DNA of 64,000 nt from Rhodococcus qingshengii JCM 15477 (GTDB taxonomy: Bacteria > Actinomycetota > Actinomycetes > Mycobacteriales > Mycobacteriaceae), in NCBI RefSeq assembly GCF_023221595.1, contig NZ_CP096563.1:372001-436000 (forward strand), given 5' to 3'. This document shows, in pieces, positions 55,354 through 64,000 of this stretch. Within the stretch, counting starts at the first letter, position 1; every line of letters starts with the position of its first letter. The notes below the pieces were generated by a model that worked only from the letters and a program-made list of their open reading frames with translations, did not search any database and was not told where the DNA came from. Both the position numbers and the translations under genes were made by a program.

Positions 55354-56350
55354 TCGAGCGCTGAGTCCGCCACGCGCTCGGGCTCATCGAGAACTGAGTG
55401 CGAAACCAGCGCGAGAAACTACCCTGCGTCGAAAACCCGAGGTGCACAGCCACTTCGGTCAACGAATAGCGAGGGTTGGAGACAAATCGTTCCGCGAGGG
55501 AGCTTCGAACCGAATTGAGAACGGCCGTGAACGTATCTCCGGATTCGGCGAGATGACGGTGCAGTGTCCGCCGGTCGAATCCGAGACTGCGTGCCACCTG
55601 CTCGACAGAGCAGCGGCCGGTCGGAAGCAGAACTTCGATCAATTCCTTGGTGCGGCTGAGGGTATCGGAGGTTTCCGAGGCGGGAAGCGAGTCGAGGAAC
55701 TGGCGAGCGTACGGCCGGAGTAACTCGTCGGAAAGTTGGTTAGCCGCATCCAGGTCGGCGGCGAAGAAAACGATGCCGGTGAACTCGTGATCGAATTCCA
55801 CCGTCTCGCCGAGGATTCGCCGATGCGTGCTCGTGTCTTTCGGGGCATTGTGCGTGAATCCCACGCTGACCGGTTGCCATCGAGAACCCAGGAAACTTCG
55901 CAGGATCTGCAGCGTCGCGCCGACTGCGAGTTCGACGCTCTGTCTGGTGTCGACCGGTTCGCCGACCTCGAGCGAGATTCGCAGGGTGGCGAGTCCGTTG
56001 ACCTCGTTCAATCGAATGCGTAATGACTCGTTGTACGTGTGCTCGTATCGCATCAATACGTCGAGCGCGCTCCTGACGTCTGGTTCTTCCCTGATGACCA
56101 AGCTGAGGGGACCGAGATTGGACAGTCGACGCAGGCCGGCGAGTAGAAGCCCGAAGTCTTCGTGTCCGGACTCCGCTGCCGATCGCTCCAGGAGCGATGC
56201 GATGGAGGCGGCCGGTACCCATTGGTCGGGGTTCGCCAGGCTTGCCGGGCTCAGGCCGACACTTCTCATGAGGGCCACAGCGTCCACGTCCACTGTTCGG
56301 CACAGGTCGACGTATCGGTTCAGTGACGCGTAGCGGGCGAGTGGCTTCAT
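55346..56350 (-). CDS. AraC family regulator (OruR/ArgR-like), likely controls the 56.5-63.6 kb operon
   Basis: A 334-residue protein from ATG 56350 behind AAAGGGGG. It has an arabinose-binding-type N-terminal domain (about 15-200) and AraC helix-turn-helix repeats at 235-330 (SVEQVARSLGFDRRTLHRHLAE, LTEVAVHLGFSTQGSFSRWF). It diverges from the catabolic operon starting at 56551 across about 200 bp that include a 7-bp inverted repeat. This is the usual layout of an activator responding to the operon substrate. Confidence 0.88.
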   Translation of the reverse strand: MKPLARYASLNRYVDLCRTVDVDAVALMRSVGLSPASLANPDQWVPAASIASLLERSAAESGHEDFGLLLAGLRRLSNLGPLSLVIREEPDVRSALDVLMRYEHTYNESLRIRLNEVNGLATLRISLEVGEPVDTRQSVELAVGATLQILRSFLGSRWQPVSVGFTHNAPKDTSTHRRILGETVEFDHEFTGIVFFAADLDAANQLSDELLRPYARQFLDSLPASETSDTLSRTKELIEVLLPTGRCSVEQVARSLGFDRRTLHRHLAESGDTFTAVLNSVRSSLAERFVSNPRYSLTEVAVHLGFSTQGSFSRWFRTQFSMSPSAWRTQRSIS

Positions 56351-56408
56351 AGGGCCCCCTTTACTCGATGTCCCGAAATGTTGTGTTGTGTGTCTCGTCA
56401 AGTTAAGC

Positions 56409-56428
56409 ATGTGAGCCGGATCTCACAT
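56409..56428. promoter_or_regulatory. Inverted repeat in the AraC/operon intergenic region
   Basis: ATGTGAG-N6-CTCACAT (56409-56428) is a perfect dyad, with a related half TTCACAT at 56436-56442. The TGTGA/TCACA arms are 8 bases apart, not the 6 of a CRP/GlxR site, so another regulator such as the AraC protein is possible. Confidence 0.5.
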
Positions 56429-56550
56429 AGTTTTGTTCACATCAGTTCGGCACGACCACGAAGCCGAGCACCGACTTCTGGAAGTTGTTGCGTACGAATA
56501 CAGCTCGACCGTAATCGAGTCGAGCCCGCCCACAGAATTGGAGAGCATTG

Positions 56551-57525
56551 ATGGCAAACGCCATTCGGTTCCACGAGATCGGCACACCGTCCGTCATGCG
56601 TTGGGAAGAGATCGAGGTAGGACGACCGGGCGCCGGAGAGGTTCGGGTTCGTCATGAAGCGGTGGGGTTGAACTTCGCCGACACCTACTTTCGAAGTGGC
56701 CTCTATCCTGCGCAATTGCCTGCCGGGATGGGCGTCGAGGGCGCCGGTGTGGTCGAAGAGATCGGCGAGGGAGTAGTCGATTTTGCAGTGGGGGACCGTG
56801 TGACCTACACCGGCAGTCCGCTGGGTGCGTACGCCACCGAGCGGATCATGGCGTCGTCCGACCTGATCGCGCTACCCGACGGCATCGCCTTCGACACCGC
56901 GGCCGCCATGACCATGCGAGGACTGACTGCCGCCTACCTTCTGCGTCGCATCTACCCGTTGAAAGCGGGAGACACCGTGTTGCTACATGCTGCGGCGGGC
57001 GGGGTTGGACTGATCTTCACCCAGTGGGCAAAACTGTTGGGAATCAAAGTGATCGGAACGGTGTCGAGCGACGAGAAGGCGAGCGTTGCCCGAGCTCACG
57101 GGTGCGATGAAGTCGTCATCTACACCCGCGAGGACGTCGTCGCGCGTGTCAAGGAGATCACCGGGGGCGTCGGCGTGCCGGTTGTCTACGACAGTATCGG
57201 GCAATCCACGTTCGACATCTCTCTCGATTGCCTTGCCAGGCGGGGGCTGCTGGTGTGCTTCGGAACGGCGTCCGGACCGACTCCGCCGATTCAGGCAATG
57301 CAGTTGGCAGTCAAGGGATCACTCTTCCTCACACGTCCGGCTCTCGCCGATTACATCGCGGATCCCGAAGAACGTGCCGAACTGGCGGGCGAACTGTTCT
57401 CACACGTCGAGTCCGGGCGAATCAAGATCGAGATCAACCAGCGGTACCCCCTCGAAGATGCGGTGCGTGCGCACCACGACATGGAGTCCGGTCGCAGTAT
57501 CGGTTCCTCCGTCTTCTCCGTCTGA
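56551..57525 (+). CDS. NADPH:quinone oxidoreductase (QorA-type)
   Basis: A 324-residue medium-chain reductase from ATG 56551 behind GGAGAG. It has the GroES-like domain and a cofactor motif HAAAGGVGLIFTQWAKLLG near residue 150; no zinc ligands. It would reduce a quinone or conjugated carbonyl. It is the first gene of the second catabolic operon. A relative in the first island is encoded at 27837. Confidence 0.9.
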   Translation: MANAIRFHEIGTPSVMRWEEIEVGRPGAGEVRVRHEAVGLNFADTYFRSGLYPAQLPAGMGVEGAGVVEEIGEGVVDFAVGDRVTYTGSPLGAYATERIMASSDLIALPDGIAFDTAAAMTMRGLTAAYLLRRIYPLKAGDTVLLHAAAGGVGLIFTQWAKLLGIKVIGTVSSDEKASVARAHGCDEVVIYTREDVVARVKEITGGVGVPVVYDSIGQSTFDISLDCLARRGLLVCFGTASGPTPPIQAMQLAVKGSLFLTRPALADYIADPEERAELAGELFSHVESGRIKIEINQRYPLEDAVRAHHDMESGRSIGSSVFSV

Positions 57526-57555
57526 ACCGAAACAGCACTTCCCAGAGGAATTGTC

Positions 57556-58455
57556 ATGACCAACACCGCAACGCTCACAGAAAACCTTCCCTCGTCGAGG
57601 AATACGATCCGCGTCGAGAAATTGACCTGTTCGATCGGGGCAGAGTTGTCCGGGGTGGATCTCGGCGAGGTCGCGCGAGATGATGCACTCTTCGCCGAAA
57701 TCAAGGCATTGTTGCTCGAACACAAGGTTCTGTTCTTTCGCGACCAGACCTTCTCCAAAGCCGAGCACGTAGAACTTGCCCAGCGATTCGGTGAACTCGA
57801 GGATCATCCGGCTCTGGGCAGCGACCCCGACCACCCGGGCCTGGTCCGCATCTACAAGGATCTGGACAGCCCGCCGGAGCATTTCGAGAATGCATATCAC
57901 TGCGACGCCACCTGGCGCGTTAACCCGCCCATGGGATGTGTATTGCGTTGTGTGGAAACACCTCCTGTCGGCGGCGACACGATTTGGGTGAACATGACAC
58001 TCGCCTACGAGAATCTGCCGGCGCGGGTCAAGGAGCAGATCAAGGATCTGCGTGCCAGGCACAGTATCGAGTCGACCTTTGGCGCTCGGATGCCGATCGA
58101 ACAGCGGCACCAGCTGAAGGAACGCTTTCCCGACGCCGAACATCCCGTGGTACGAACACATCCGGAGACCGGCGAGAAGATTCTCTTCGTCAATTCGTTC
58201 GCCACACACCTCGTGAACTATCACACGCCCGAGAACGTCCGCTATGGAATCGATTACGCCCCCGGCGCCGGGAATCTGCTCACTTACCTGGCGAGCCAGG
58301 CTCAGATTCCCGAGTACCAGGTTCGGTGGCGTTGGAGCGAAAACAGCGTCGCGATCTGGGACAACCGTTCGACACAGCATTACGCGGTGCAGGACTACTG
58401 GCCCGCGGTTCGAAAGATGGAGCGCGCCGGAATCATCGGCGACGCACCGTTCTGA
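57556..58455 (+). CDS. TauD/TfdA family Fe(II)/2-oxoglutarate dioxygenase
   Basis: A 299-residue dioxygenase. The iron ligands are H115, D117 (YHCDATW) and H275 (QHYAVQDY), and R286 or R290 should bind 2-oxoglutarate. The family hydroxylates sulfonates, phenoxy acids or betaines, releasing the product by decay of a hemiacetal. The substrate is probably a small acid or ether activated in this pathway. It lies 30 bp after the reductase gene. Confidence 0.9.
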   Translation: MTNTATLTENLPSSRNTIRVEKLTCSIGAELSGVDLGEVARDDALFAEIKALLLEHKVLFFRDQTFSKAEHVELAQRFGELEDHPALGSDPDHPGLVRIYKDLDSPPEHFENAYHCDATWRVNPPMGCVLRCVETPPVGGDTIWVNMTLAYENLPARVKEQIKDLRARHSIESTFGARMPIEQRHQLKERFPDAEHPVVRTHPETGEKILFVNSFATHLVNYHTPENVRYGIDYAPGAGNLLTYLASQAQIPEYQVRWRWSENSVAIWDNRSTQHYAVQDYWPAVRKMERAGIIGDAPF

Positions 58456-58507
58456 TCTCTCTTCCCAGCCCCGAAGATAAATTCATTCACTCGATCGGAG
58501 TCACGCT

Positions 58508-59560
58508 ATGCATTTCCACGACGATTCACTGTTCCCCGAAACCCAGGACAAGCTTGTCATCACCGTTGCTCCCTACGGACCGGAGTGGGAGCCGGACGAT
58601 TTTGCAGAAGACCTCCCTCTGTCGATGGACGAGCACGTCCAGCAAGCCGTCGACTGCTTCAACGCCGGTGCCACAGTTCTCCACATCCACGTGCGTGAAC
58701 TCGACGGCAAGGGCTCGAAGCGTCTGTCGAAGTTCAACGAGCTTCTCGGTCGCTTGCGTGAGGCCGTTCCCGAGATGATTCTGCAGGTCGGCGGGTCGAT
58801 TTCGTTTGCCCCGGAGGGGGAAGGTGCCGATGCGAAGTGGTTGTCCGACGACGTGCGTCACATGCTGGCGGAATTGGAGCCGGCTCCCGATCAGGTGACG
58901 ATCGCGATCAATACCAGCCAGATGAACATCATGGAACTGATGACCGACGACGACATCGCGGGTACGTCGATGCAGCGTCCGGAATTGGCCGATACGTATC
59001 GGGAAATGACTGTGCCCGCCGGTCCGGAGTGGGTGGCAGAGCACCTGCGCCGGTTGCAGGCCGCCGGAATCCAGCCGCATTTCCAGTTGTCCAGTATTCC
59101 GCAGCTCGAAACGGTGGAGCGGTTGATCCGACGCGGCATCTACACGGGTCCGGTCAACCTCACGTGGGTCGCAATCGGCGGCGGCTTCGACGGACCCAAC
59201 CCGTACAACATGATGAACTTCGTCCAGCGTGTTCCCGACGGTGCGTGCCTGACGCTGGAAACGCTGATGCGTAGCGTCCTGCCGGTGAACACGATGGCCA
59301 TCGCGATGGGCTTGCACGCTCGCTGCGGCAACGAGGACACCATCTGGGGCCGCAAGGGCGAGAAGATGACGTCGGTGCAGCAGATCGAGCAGTTGGTGCG
59401 CATTGCAGGCGAATTGGGCCGCGAGGTGGCTACGGCGAAGGAAGCTCGGGACATCTACCGGATCGGTGAGACGTATGCCGACACCGACGAGACGTTGGCG
59501 AAGCTGGGTTACGCGCCCAACCGCCGGATCGGCCAGCTGGGATTCACGCAGCACGCCTGA
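58508..59560 (+). CDS. BKACE family beta-keto acid cleavage enzyme (DUF849)
   Basis: A 350-residue TIM-barrel enzyme. Zinc ligands H59 and H61 (LHIHVRE), the GGSI loop and the C-terminal GNEDTIWG match 3-keto-5-aminohexanoate cleavage enzyme relatives. BKACE enzymes condense a beta-keto acid with acetyl-CoA to give acetoacetate and a new CoA ester. Known substrates include dehydrocarnitine and 3-oxoadipate-type acids; this one cannot be assigned. A strong hairpin follows. Confidence 0.88.
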   Translation: MHFHDDSLFPETQDKLVITVAPYGPEWEPDDFAEDLPLSMDEHVQQAVDCFNAGATVLHIHVRELDGKGSKRLSKFNELLGRLREAVPEMILQVGGSISFAPEGEGADAKWLSDDVRHMLAELEPAPDQVTIAINTSQMNIMELMTDDDIAGTSMQRPELADTYREMTVPAGPEWVAEHLRRLQAAGIQPHFQLSSIPQLETVERLIRRGIYTGPVNLTWVAIGGGFDGPNPYNMMNFVQRVPDGACLTLETLMRSVLPVNTMAIAMGLHARCGNEDTIWGRKGEKMTSVQQIEQLVRIAGELGREVATAKEARDIYRIGETYADTDETLAKLGYAPNRRIGQLGFTQHA

Positions 59561-59586
59561 GTTCGCACCCTCTCGTACAACAGTTC

Positions 59587-59619
59587 CGGGGGTACGAACC
59601 GCGACGGTTCGTACCCCCG
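59587..59619 (+). terminator. Hairpin between the BKACE and MFS genes
   Basis: A perfect 14-bp stem (59587-59600 with 59606-59619) and a 5-base loop. It has no U-run, so it may be a weak terminator or an mRNA-processing hairpin lowering expression of the downstream genes. Confidence 0.6.
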
Positions 59620-59657
59620 AATCCCCCCGTCTACCTCGAGTACTTCCTAGGAGAGTC

Positions 59658-61019
59658 ATGGGACTGCAAGCTCCCGCCACGCCACGTGTGGACACCGTGC
59701 TCGGAATCGGCGGACGACGAAAGTTATACCCGTGGATCGTTTTCGCCCTGGCTTTCGGTCTTCTGCTCTCGGACTACATGTCGAGGCAGGTGCTCAGTGC
59801 AGTCTTCCCGATCCTGAAAGCGGACTGGGATCTCTCCGATTCGCACCTCGCCTCCCTGAGCAGCGTGGTGGCATTGATGGTCGGGCTGTTGACGTTCCCG
59901 TTGTCGCTGCTCGCGGACCGCTGGGGCCGCGTCAAGAGCTTGATCTTGATGGCGGTGTTGTGGAGTGTCGCGACGTTGCTGTGCGCAATCGCTCAGACCT
60001 ACGAACAGATGTTGGGCGCCCGGTTCCTGGTCGGTGTCGGTGAAGCGGCGTACGGCAGCGTGGGTATCGCCGTGGTCCTCAGTGTGTTTGCGCCCCGCGT
60101 GCACGCAGCTCTTGCAGGTGCCTTCATGGCCGGTGGATCGTTCGGTTCGGTCATCGGTGTGGCAATCGGTGGGTTCATCGCAGTCCAGTTCAGTTGGCGG
60201 TGGTCTTTTGCCGCCATGGCAATCTTCGGTCTGATTCTGGTCGCGCTCTTCCGTGCCCTCGTCACCGAGAAGAAGCTCACCGCTTACGCCGTCGAGGCCG
60301 CGCCGGATGCCGCCGGGGAAGCGGTGAGACACGACGGTTTTCGTGCGCCGGTGTCCTCGCTGTTCACCAATCCCGCCGTGTTGTTCGCCTATATCGGTGG
60401 TGGTCTCCAGATGTTCACCGCCGCTGTACTTCTGGCGTGGTTGCCGAGCTTCTTCAATCGTTACTACGATTTGGCCCCGGACAAGGCCGGTGTCACGGCT
60501 TCCGTGTTCGTCCTCCTGGTCGGAAGCGGGATGGTGGTCTGCGGTTTCATCACAGATAGATTCAGCCGCGACGATTCGGCGCGAAAATGGACCACCGCCA
60601 TCGTCTACTGCGCCATCTCGTTGGTGACGCTGAGCATCGGGCTCCGGTTGGGCACGGGGACAGCACAACTCGTGTTGCTCGGTATCGGTGCATTCTTCTC
60701 CGCCGGTTCGTCGGGGCCGACGGCAGCGATGGTCGCGAACCTTACCCATCACTCGATTCGAGCGTCGGCCATGGGAACGCTCACCGTCGCCAACAACCTT
60801 CTCGGGCTGGCGCTCGGTCCCTTCGTTGTCGGCATCCTCGCCGATCACCTGGGTCTTCTCGGCGCTCTACAGCTTTCGCCCTTCGTCTATGTCGTCGCGG
60901 CCCTCGCGTTGGTAGCCGGCAAGCGTGCCTATCCCGCCGGGATGAGGCGGCTGGCGACGTTGCAGAATCGGCCCGAGATCCCCGGCGCCACTGAAGTAAC
61001 AGACGTTCGGAGCTCATGA
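59658..61019 (+). CDS. MFS transporter (aromatic acid:H+ / ACS type)
   Basis: A 453-residue, 12-helix transporter starting at ATG 59658 behind AGGAGAG. SDYMSRQVLSAVFPILKADWDLSDSHL and SLLADRWGRVKSLI are typical of anion:cation and aromatic acid symporters. It most likely imports the operon substrate. Its stop overlaps the next ATG (ATGA). Confidence 0.88.
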   Translation: MGLQAPATPRVDTVLGIGGRRKLYPWIVFALAFGLLLSDYMSRQVLSAVFPILKADWDLSDSHLASLSSVVALMVGLLTFPLSLLADRWGRVKSLILMAVLWSVATLLCAIAQTYEQMLGARFLVGVGEAAYGSVGIAVVLSVFAPRVHAALAGAFMAGGSFGSVIGVAIGGFIAVQFSWRWSFAAMAIFGLILVALFRALVTEKKLTAYAVEAAPDAAGEAVRHDGFRAPVSSLFTNPAVLFAYIGGGLQMFTAAVLLAWLPSFFNRYYDLAPDKAGVTASVFVLLVGSGMVVCGFITDRFSRDDSARKWTTAIVYCAISLVTLSIGLRLGTGTAQLVLLGIGAFFSAGSSGPTAAMVANLTHHSIRASAMGTLTVANNLLGLALGPFVVGILADHLGLLGALQLSPFVYVVAALALVAGKRAYPAGMRRLATLQNRPEIPGATEVTDVRSS

Positions 61020-61642
61020 TGAATGAATCAACTACGGTAGTAATGGTTCCCGGTCTGCGGGATCATGTCGAAGATCATTGGCAGACTCACCTCGCGCGCA
61101 GGCTCGACATCGTTCTGACGGTTCCTCCCCTCGAGACCGACAAGCTCAGCCGCGATGCGCGGGTTGCGGCATTGAACGAGGTGCTGACAAGTGTCTGCGG
61201 GCCGGTGGTCCTGGTCGGGCACAGCGCCGGAGTCATGACAGTTGCTCACTGGGCGAGGGCGCATCATCGAGAGGTTGCGGGCGCACTTCTGGTCACGCCG
61301 GCGGATCTCGAACTTCCGCTGCCCGAGTCTTATCCGTCTCTCGAAGATCTCGACCGACACGGGTGGCTACCGATACCGCGTCAGCGTCTGCCGTTTCCGA
61401 GCACGGTCGCGGCGAGTCGGAACGATCCGCTGGCCGGGTATCGCCGAGTTGTGGGTTTGGCTGAAGGATGGGGGAGTCGGTTACTGGATCTGGGCGAGGT
61501 CGGACACCTCAATCCGGCGTCCGGATACGGGTATTGGCCGCGGGCGGAATCGTTGGTGCGGGAACTGCTCGAGTCGGTGTCGCGCGCTGCCTCGTCTCAT
61601 GCCACGGATTCCGAGGCGCAGGAGGAACACAGTCGTGCTTGA
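61016..61642 (+). CDS. RBBP9/YdeN family serine hydrolase
   Basis: A 208-residue alpha/beta hydrolase of the RBBP9/YdeN group: VPGLRDHVEDHWQTHL at the start, nucleophile in GHSAG (near residue 70), and an ending EVGHLNPASGYGYWP with the catalytic His. It overlaps the MFS gene by 4 bp and the ligase gene by 8 bp. An esterase or amidase step in substrate entry is plausible. Confidence 0.85.
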   Translation: MMNESTTVVMVPGLRDHVEDHWQTHLARRLDIVLTVPPLETDKLSRDARVAALNEVLTSVCGPVVLVGHSAGVMTVAHWARAHHREVAGALLVTPADLELPLPESYPSLEDLDRHGWLPIPRQRLPFPSTVAASRNDPLAGYRRVVGLAEGWGSRLLDLGEVGHLNPASGYGYWPRAESLVRELLESVSRAASSHATDSEAQEEHSRA

Positions 61643-63224
61643 TCTTGCTGCTCTGCTGGAAGATTCGGCCCGGCGATACCCGGAACGGGATGCGCTGGTT
61701 CTCGGGGAAGCGAGGCTGACGTATGCGCAGTTCGACGCCTACGCGAATCGCATCGCCCATCTGCTCGTCTCGCGGGGTGTCGAGCCAGGTGACAAGGTGG
61801 CGTTGTCCTGCCCGAACGTTCTCGAGTTCCCGATCGTCTACTACGGCATTCTCAAGGCCGGCGGCGTCGTCGTTCCTCTGAACATTCTGCTCAAGGGGCG
61901 CGAAATCGCCTATCACCTGGCTGATTCGGAAGCAAAGCTGTACTTCTGTTTCGAGGGAAGTCCCGAATTGCCGATCGCTGAGTACGCCATCGCCGGGTTC
62001 GAGCAGAGCGAGACCTGTTCGGCCCTGATCGTGATCAGCGCCGAGTCGGGTGCACCGTCATCGATCCTCGGAGTCGAGACTCTAGGCGAAGCACTGGCAT
62101 CCGTGTCCGGCACGGAAACGCCTGCAGTCGCGGTTGTTCGTGAACCGACGGACACCGCGGTCATCCTCTACACCAGCGGCACGACCGGAAAGCCCAAGGG
62201 CGCCGAACTCACTCACTGCAACATGGTCTTGAATGCACTGTCGACCAACCGGTTGTTCGAGAGCGTTCCGTCCATGCATGAGCGTTATCTCCTGACTTTG
62301 CCGTTGTTCCACTCGTTCGGCCAGACAGTGACCATGAATGCGGGAATCTGCGTCGGTGCCACCTTGGTGTTGATGCCGCGCTTCGATGCGACCGCGGCAC
62401 GCGAGATCATGGAACGCGAAAAGATCTCGGTCTTCGCGGGCGTCCCGACCATGTATTGGGGACTGCTCGGCGTGCTGGAGGAGGTAGTGAAATCCGGGGT
62501 GGATATCGAGACCGTTGCACAGAACATGCGGTGCGCGATCTCCGGTGGTGCAGCGCTTCCCGTCGAAATCTTGACACAGTTCAGGGAACGCTTCGGTGTT
62601 CAGATCCCCGAAGGGTACGGGTTGTCCGAGACCTCTCCGTTGGCCTTGTTCAGTGACCCGGAGAGCGACCCCCGGCCCGGTTCGATCGGCGTGCCGATCT
62701 GGGGCGTCGAAGCGCGGCTTGTCGACGACTCTTGGCACACGATCGCCGGCCCCGATGAAGTGGGAGAGTTGGCCATTCGCGGGCACAACGTCATGAAGGG
62801 CTATTTCAACCGACCCGAGGCGACGGCGGAAGTCATGCGCGACGGATGGTTTCGCACCGGGGATTTGGCACGGGTCGATACCGACGGAAATTACTACATC
62901 GTCGATCGCGCGAAGGACATGATCGTGCGGGGCGGATTCAACGTCTACCCACGCGAAATCGAAGAGGTTCTGCTCACTCACCCAGCCGTCTCACTCGTCG
63001 CCGTCGTCGGGGTGCCGGACTCGAGCCTCGGCGAAGAAGTTGTCGCGTTCGTGATCCGAGAGCCGAGTGAAGAGATCTCCGAATCGGATCTCGTGGAATG
63101 GACGCGGGAACAGATGGCCGCCTACAAATATCCGCGTCGCATCGAGTTCGTGCCGTCGCTGCCGATGACGGCAACCGGAAAGATTCTCAAACGTGAACTG
63201 AATCAAGCATTTTCGATGGCCTGA
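61635..63224 (+). CDS. Long- or medium-chain-type acyl-CoA ligase
   Basis: A 529-residue adenylate-forming enzyme from GTG 61635 behind GGAGG. P-loop LYTSGTTGKPKGAEL, GYGLSETSPL, hinge RGGFNVYPREIEE and lysine ATGKILKRE are canonical. It should activate the pathway acid to its CoA ester. It overlaps the hydrolase gene by 8 bp, so the operon is tightly coupled. Confidence 0.9.
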   Translation: MLDLAALLEDSARRYPERDALVLGEARLTYAQFDAYANRIAHLLVSRGVEPGDKVALSCPNVLEFPIVYYGILKAGGVVVPLNILLKGREIAYHLADSEAKLYFCFEGSPELPIAEYAIAGFEQSETCSALIVISAESGAPSSILGVETLGEALASVSGTETPAVAVVREPTDTAVILYTSGTTGKPKGAELTHCNMVLNALSTNRLFESVPSMHERYLLTLPLFHSFGQTVTMNAGICVGATLVLMPRFDATAAREIMEREKISVFAGVPTMYWGLLGVLEEVVKSGVDIETVAQNMRCAISGGAALPVEILTQFRERFGVQIPEGYGLSETSPLALFSDPESDPRPGSIGVPIWGVEARLVDDSWHTIAGPDEVGELAIRGHNVMKGYFNRPEATAEVMRDGWFRTGDLARVDTDGNYYIVDRAKDMIVRGGFNVYPREIEEVLLTHPAVSLVAVVGVPDSSLGEEVVAFVIREPSEEISESDLVEWTREQMAAYKYPRRIEFVPSLPMTATGKILKRELNQAFSMA

Positions 63225-63232
63225 GGAGATCG

Positions 63233-63604
63233 ATGACTGACGTTCGAGCAAGTGAAGCTTTTCCCGTGACCCAGGCCATGAAGGATTCGGGTGGCTGGAA
63301 TCCGTTGTGGGACGGACTTTCGGAGCTGGATCCCGAGTGGACCGAGCTGTACATGAAGACAGCGATGCAGCCCTGGAACAGCGGGGTGCTGTCACCTCAG
63401 GTGATCCAGTTGCTGTGCATAGCCGTCGATGCGGCGAGCACACACATGTACGCACCCGGCGTACGACGCCATATTCGCGCCGCGCTCGACATGGGAGTGA
63501 CCCCGAAGGAGATTCTCGAGGTGCTGAAACTGACCACCGTCGTCGGGATTCATTCCTGCAATGTCGGCGTTCCGATCCTGATGGAGGAAATCGCGAACCG
63601 GTGA
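63233..63604 (+). CDS. Carboxymuconolactone decarboxylase (CMD) family protein
   Basis: A 123-residue all-helical CMD-fold protein. VDAASTHMYAPGVRRHIRAAL replaces the CxxC region of AhpD peroxidases, so it has no redox cysteine pair and is closer to PcaC-type proteins. Last gene of the operon. The role in ring or keto-acid processing is unknown. Confidence 0.85.
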   Translation: MTDVRASEAFPVTQAMKDSGGWNPLWDGLSELDPEWTELYMKTAMQPWNSGVLSPQVIQLLCIAVDAASTHMYAPGVRRHIRAALDMGVTPKEILEVLKLTTVVGIHSCNVGVPILMEEIANR

Positions 63605-63610
63605 GGGCGG

Positions 63611-64000
63611 TCAGTCCCGCTCGCGGTTCTCCCGTTCCTCCCGCTGACGCTGGAGGAACGGGCTCGGGTTCTGTCCGCCGATCGGACCGTGGCCGAGGAC
63701 TCCGTGCTCGTAGGCCGACTCCGCGTGCAGGGCAACGTCGATTCCGCGGGCCTCGTCTTCACGCGAAATGCGGAAGCCGAAGGTCTTGTCGATGAGCTTT
63801 CCGAGACCGTAGGTCACACCGAAGGCATAGAGCGCGACCACGACGACGCCGACGAACTGCTTGCCCAACTGCGCGAATCCACCGCCGAAGAACAAACCTT
63901 CCGGACCGCCTGTCATCACGGCCGTCGCGAGGAGTCCGATCAACAACGAGCCGACGATTCCGCCGACGAGGTGCACGCCGACGACGTCGAGGGAGTCGTC
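63611..64000 (-). CDS. amt: Ammonium transporter, C-terminal part (cut by window)
   Basis: The frame is open to the right edge. The visible 130 residues contain DDSLDVVGVHLVGGIVGSLLIGLLA, a conserved helix of AmtB/Amt channels with the pore histidine region, one further helix, and a charged cytoplasmic tail ending RQREERENRERD. It imports ammonium (as NH3 plus proton). It is convergent with the CMD gene, 6 bp apart. Confidence 0.88.
   Translation of the reverse strand, partial: DDSLDVVGVHLVGGIVGSLLIGLLATAVMTGGPEGLFFGGGFAQLGKQFVGVVVVALYAFGVTYGLGKLIDKTFGFRISREDEARGIDVALHAESAYEHGVLGHGPIGGQNPSPFLQRQREERENRERD

Noticed and set aside
56409..56428. CRP/GlxR site
   Set aside because: Inner spacing between TGTGA and TCACA is 8 bases, not 6.

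Overview
The window is high-GC DNA from an actinomycete of the mycolate-bearing order Mycobacteriales, most likely a Rhodococcus of the erythropolis/qingshengii type. The genus is an inference. It rests on GTG/TTG starts, an MMPL transporter, a GT87 mannosyltransferase, the tRNA-Ser(GGA) / SRP RNA / aspartate aminotransferase block, and many degradative enzymes with IclR, TetR and AraC regulators. No transposase, phage gene, CRISPR array or replication origin was seen. The genes at both ends are cut by the window edge.

1-9.6 kb: a sterol-desaturase-type membrane hydroxylase (partial) diverges from a cysteine-free Rrf2 regulator; then a diguanylate cyclase, a TetR regulator behind two tandem palindromes with an MMPL transporter, a strong terminator, and a two-gene heterodimeric ABC exporter.

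9.6-33.2 kb: the most interesting region, a catabolic island. It encodes a Rieske oxygenase of the carbazole-dioxygenase type, a LigB-type extradiol dioxygenase, three alpha/beta hydrolases, an M20-like protein without its metal ligands, a ferredoxin and ferredoxin reductase, a class II aldolase-like protein, a D-2-hydroxyacid dehydrogenase, two HTD2/MaoC-type hydratase pieces, an ABC importer with two paralogous binding lipoproteins, and a CoA arm (CoA ligase, CaiB-type transferase, enoyl-CoA hydratase, NADPH:quinone-type oxidoreductase). Two paralogous IclR regulators lie inside it. A 17-bp imperfect palindrome, GGTYYRYWSRGYGRACC, occurs exactly in front of five of its transcription units and in relaxed form before others. 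The island therefore reads as one IclR regulon for uptake and ring cleavage of an unidentified aromatic or heterocyclic compound.

33.2-49.6 kb: mixed core and accessory genes. Tgt, a YhhQ-type transporter and Glu-Q-RS form a queuosine salvage and hypermodification set. Others are proline-rich membrane proteins, an EAL protein, TetR, Lrp and AraC regulators, an M20 deacylase with a symporter, an atypical response regulator, a pentapeptide-repeat protein and a Fic protein with an upstream palindrome.

49.6-64 kb: tRNA-Ser, SRP RNA, aspartate aminotransferase, GT87, an HhH-GPD protein, a LysR/YeiH pair, and a second catabolic operon behind an AraC regulator (quinone oxidoreductase, TauD-type dioxygenase, BKACE enzyme, MFS transporter, hydrolase, CoA ligase, CMD protein). 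An ammonium transporter runs off the right edge.
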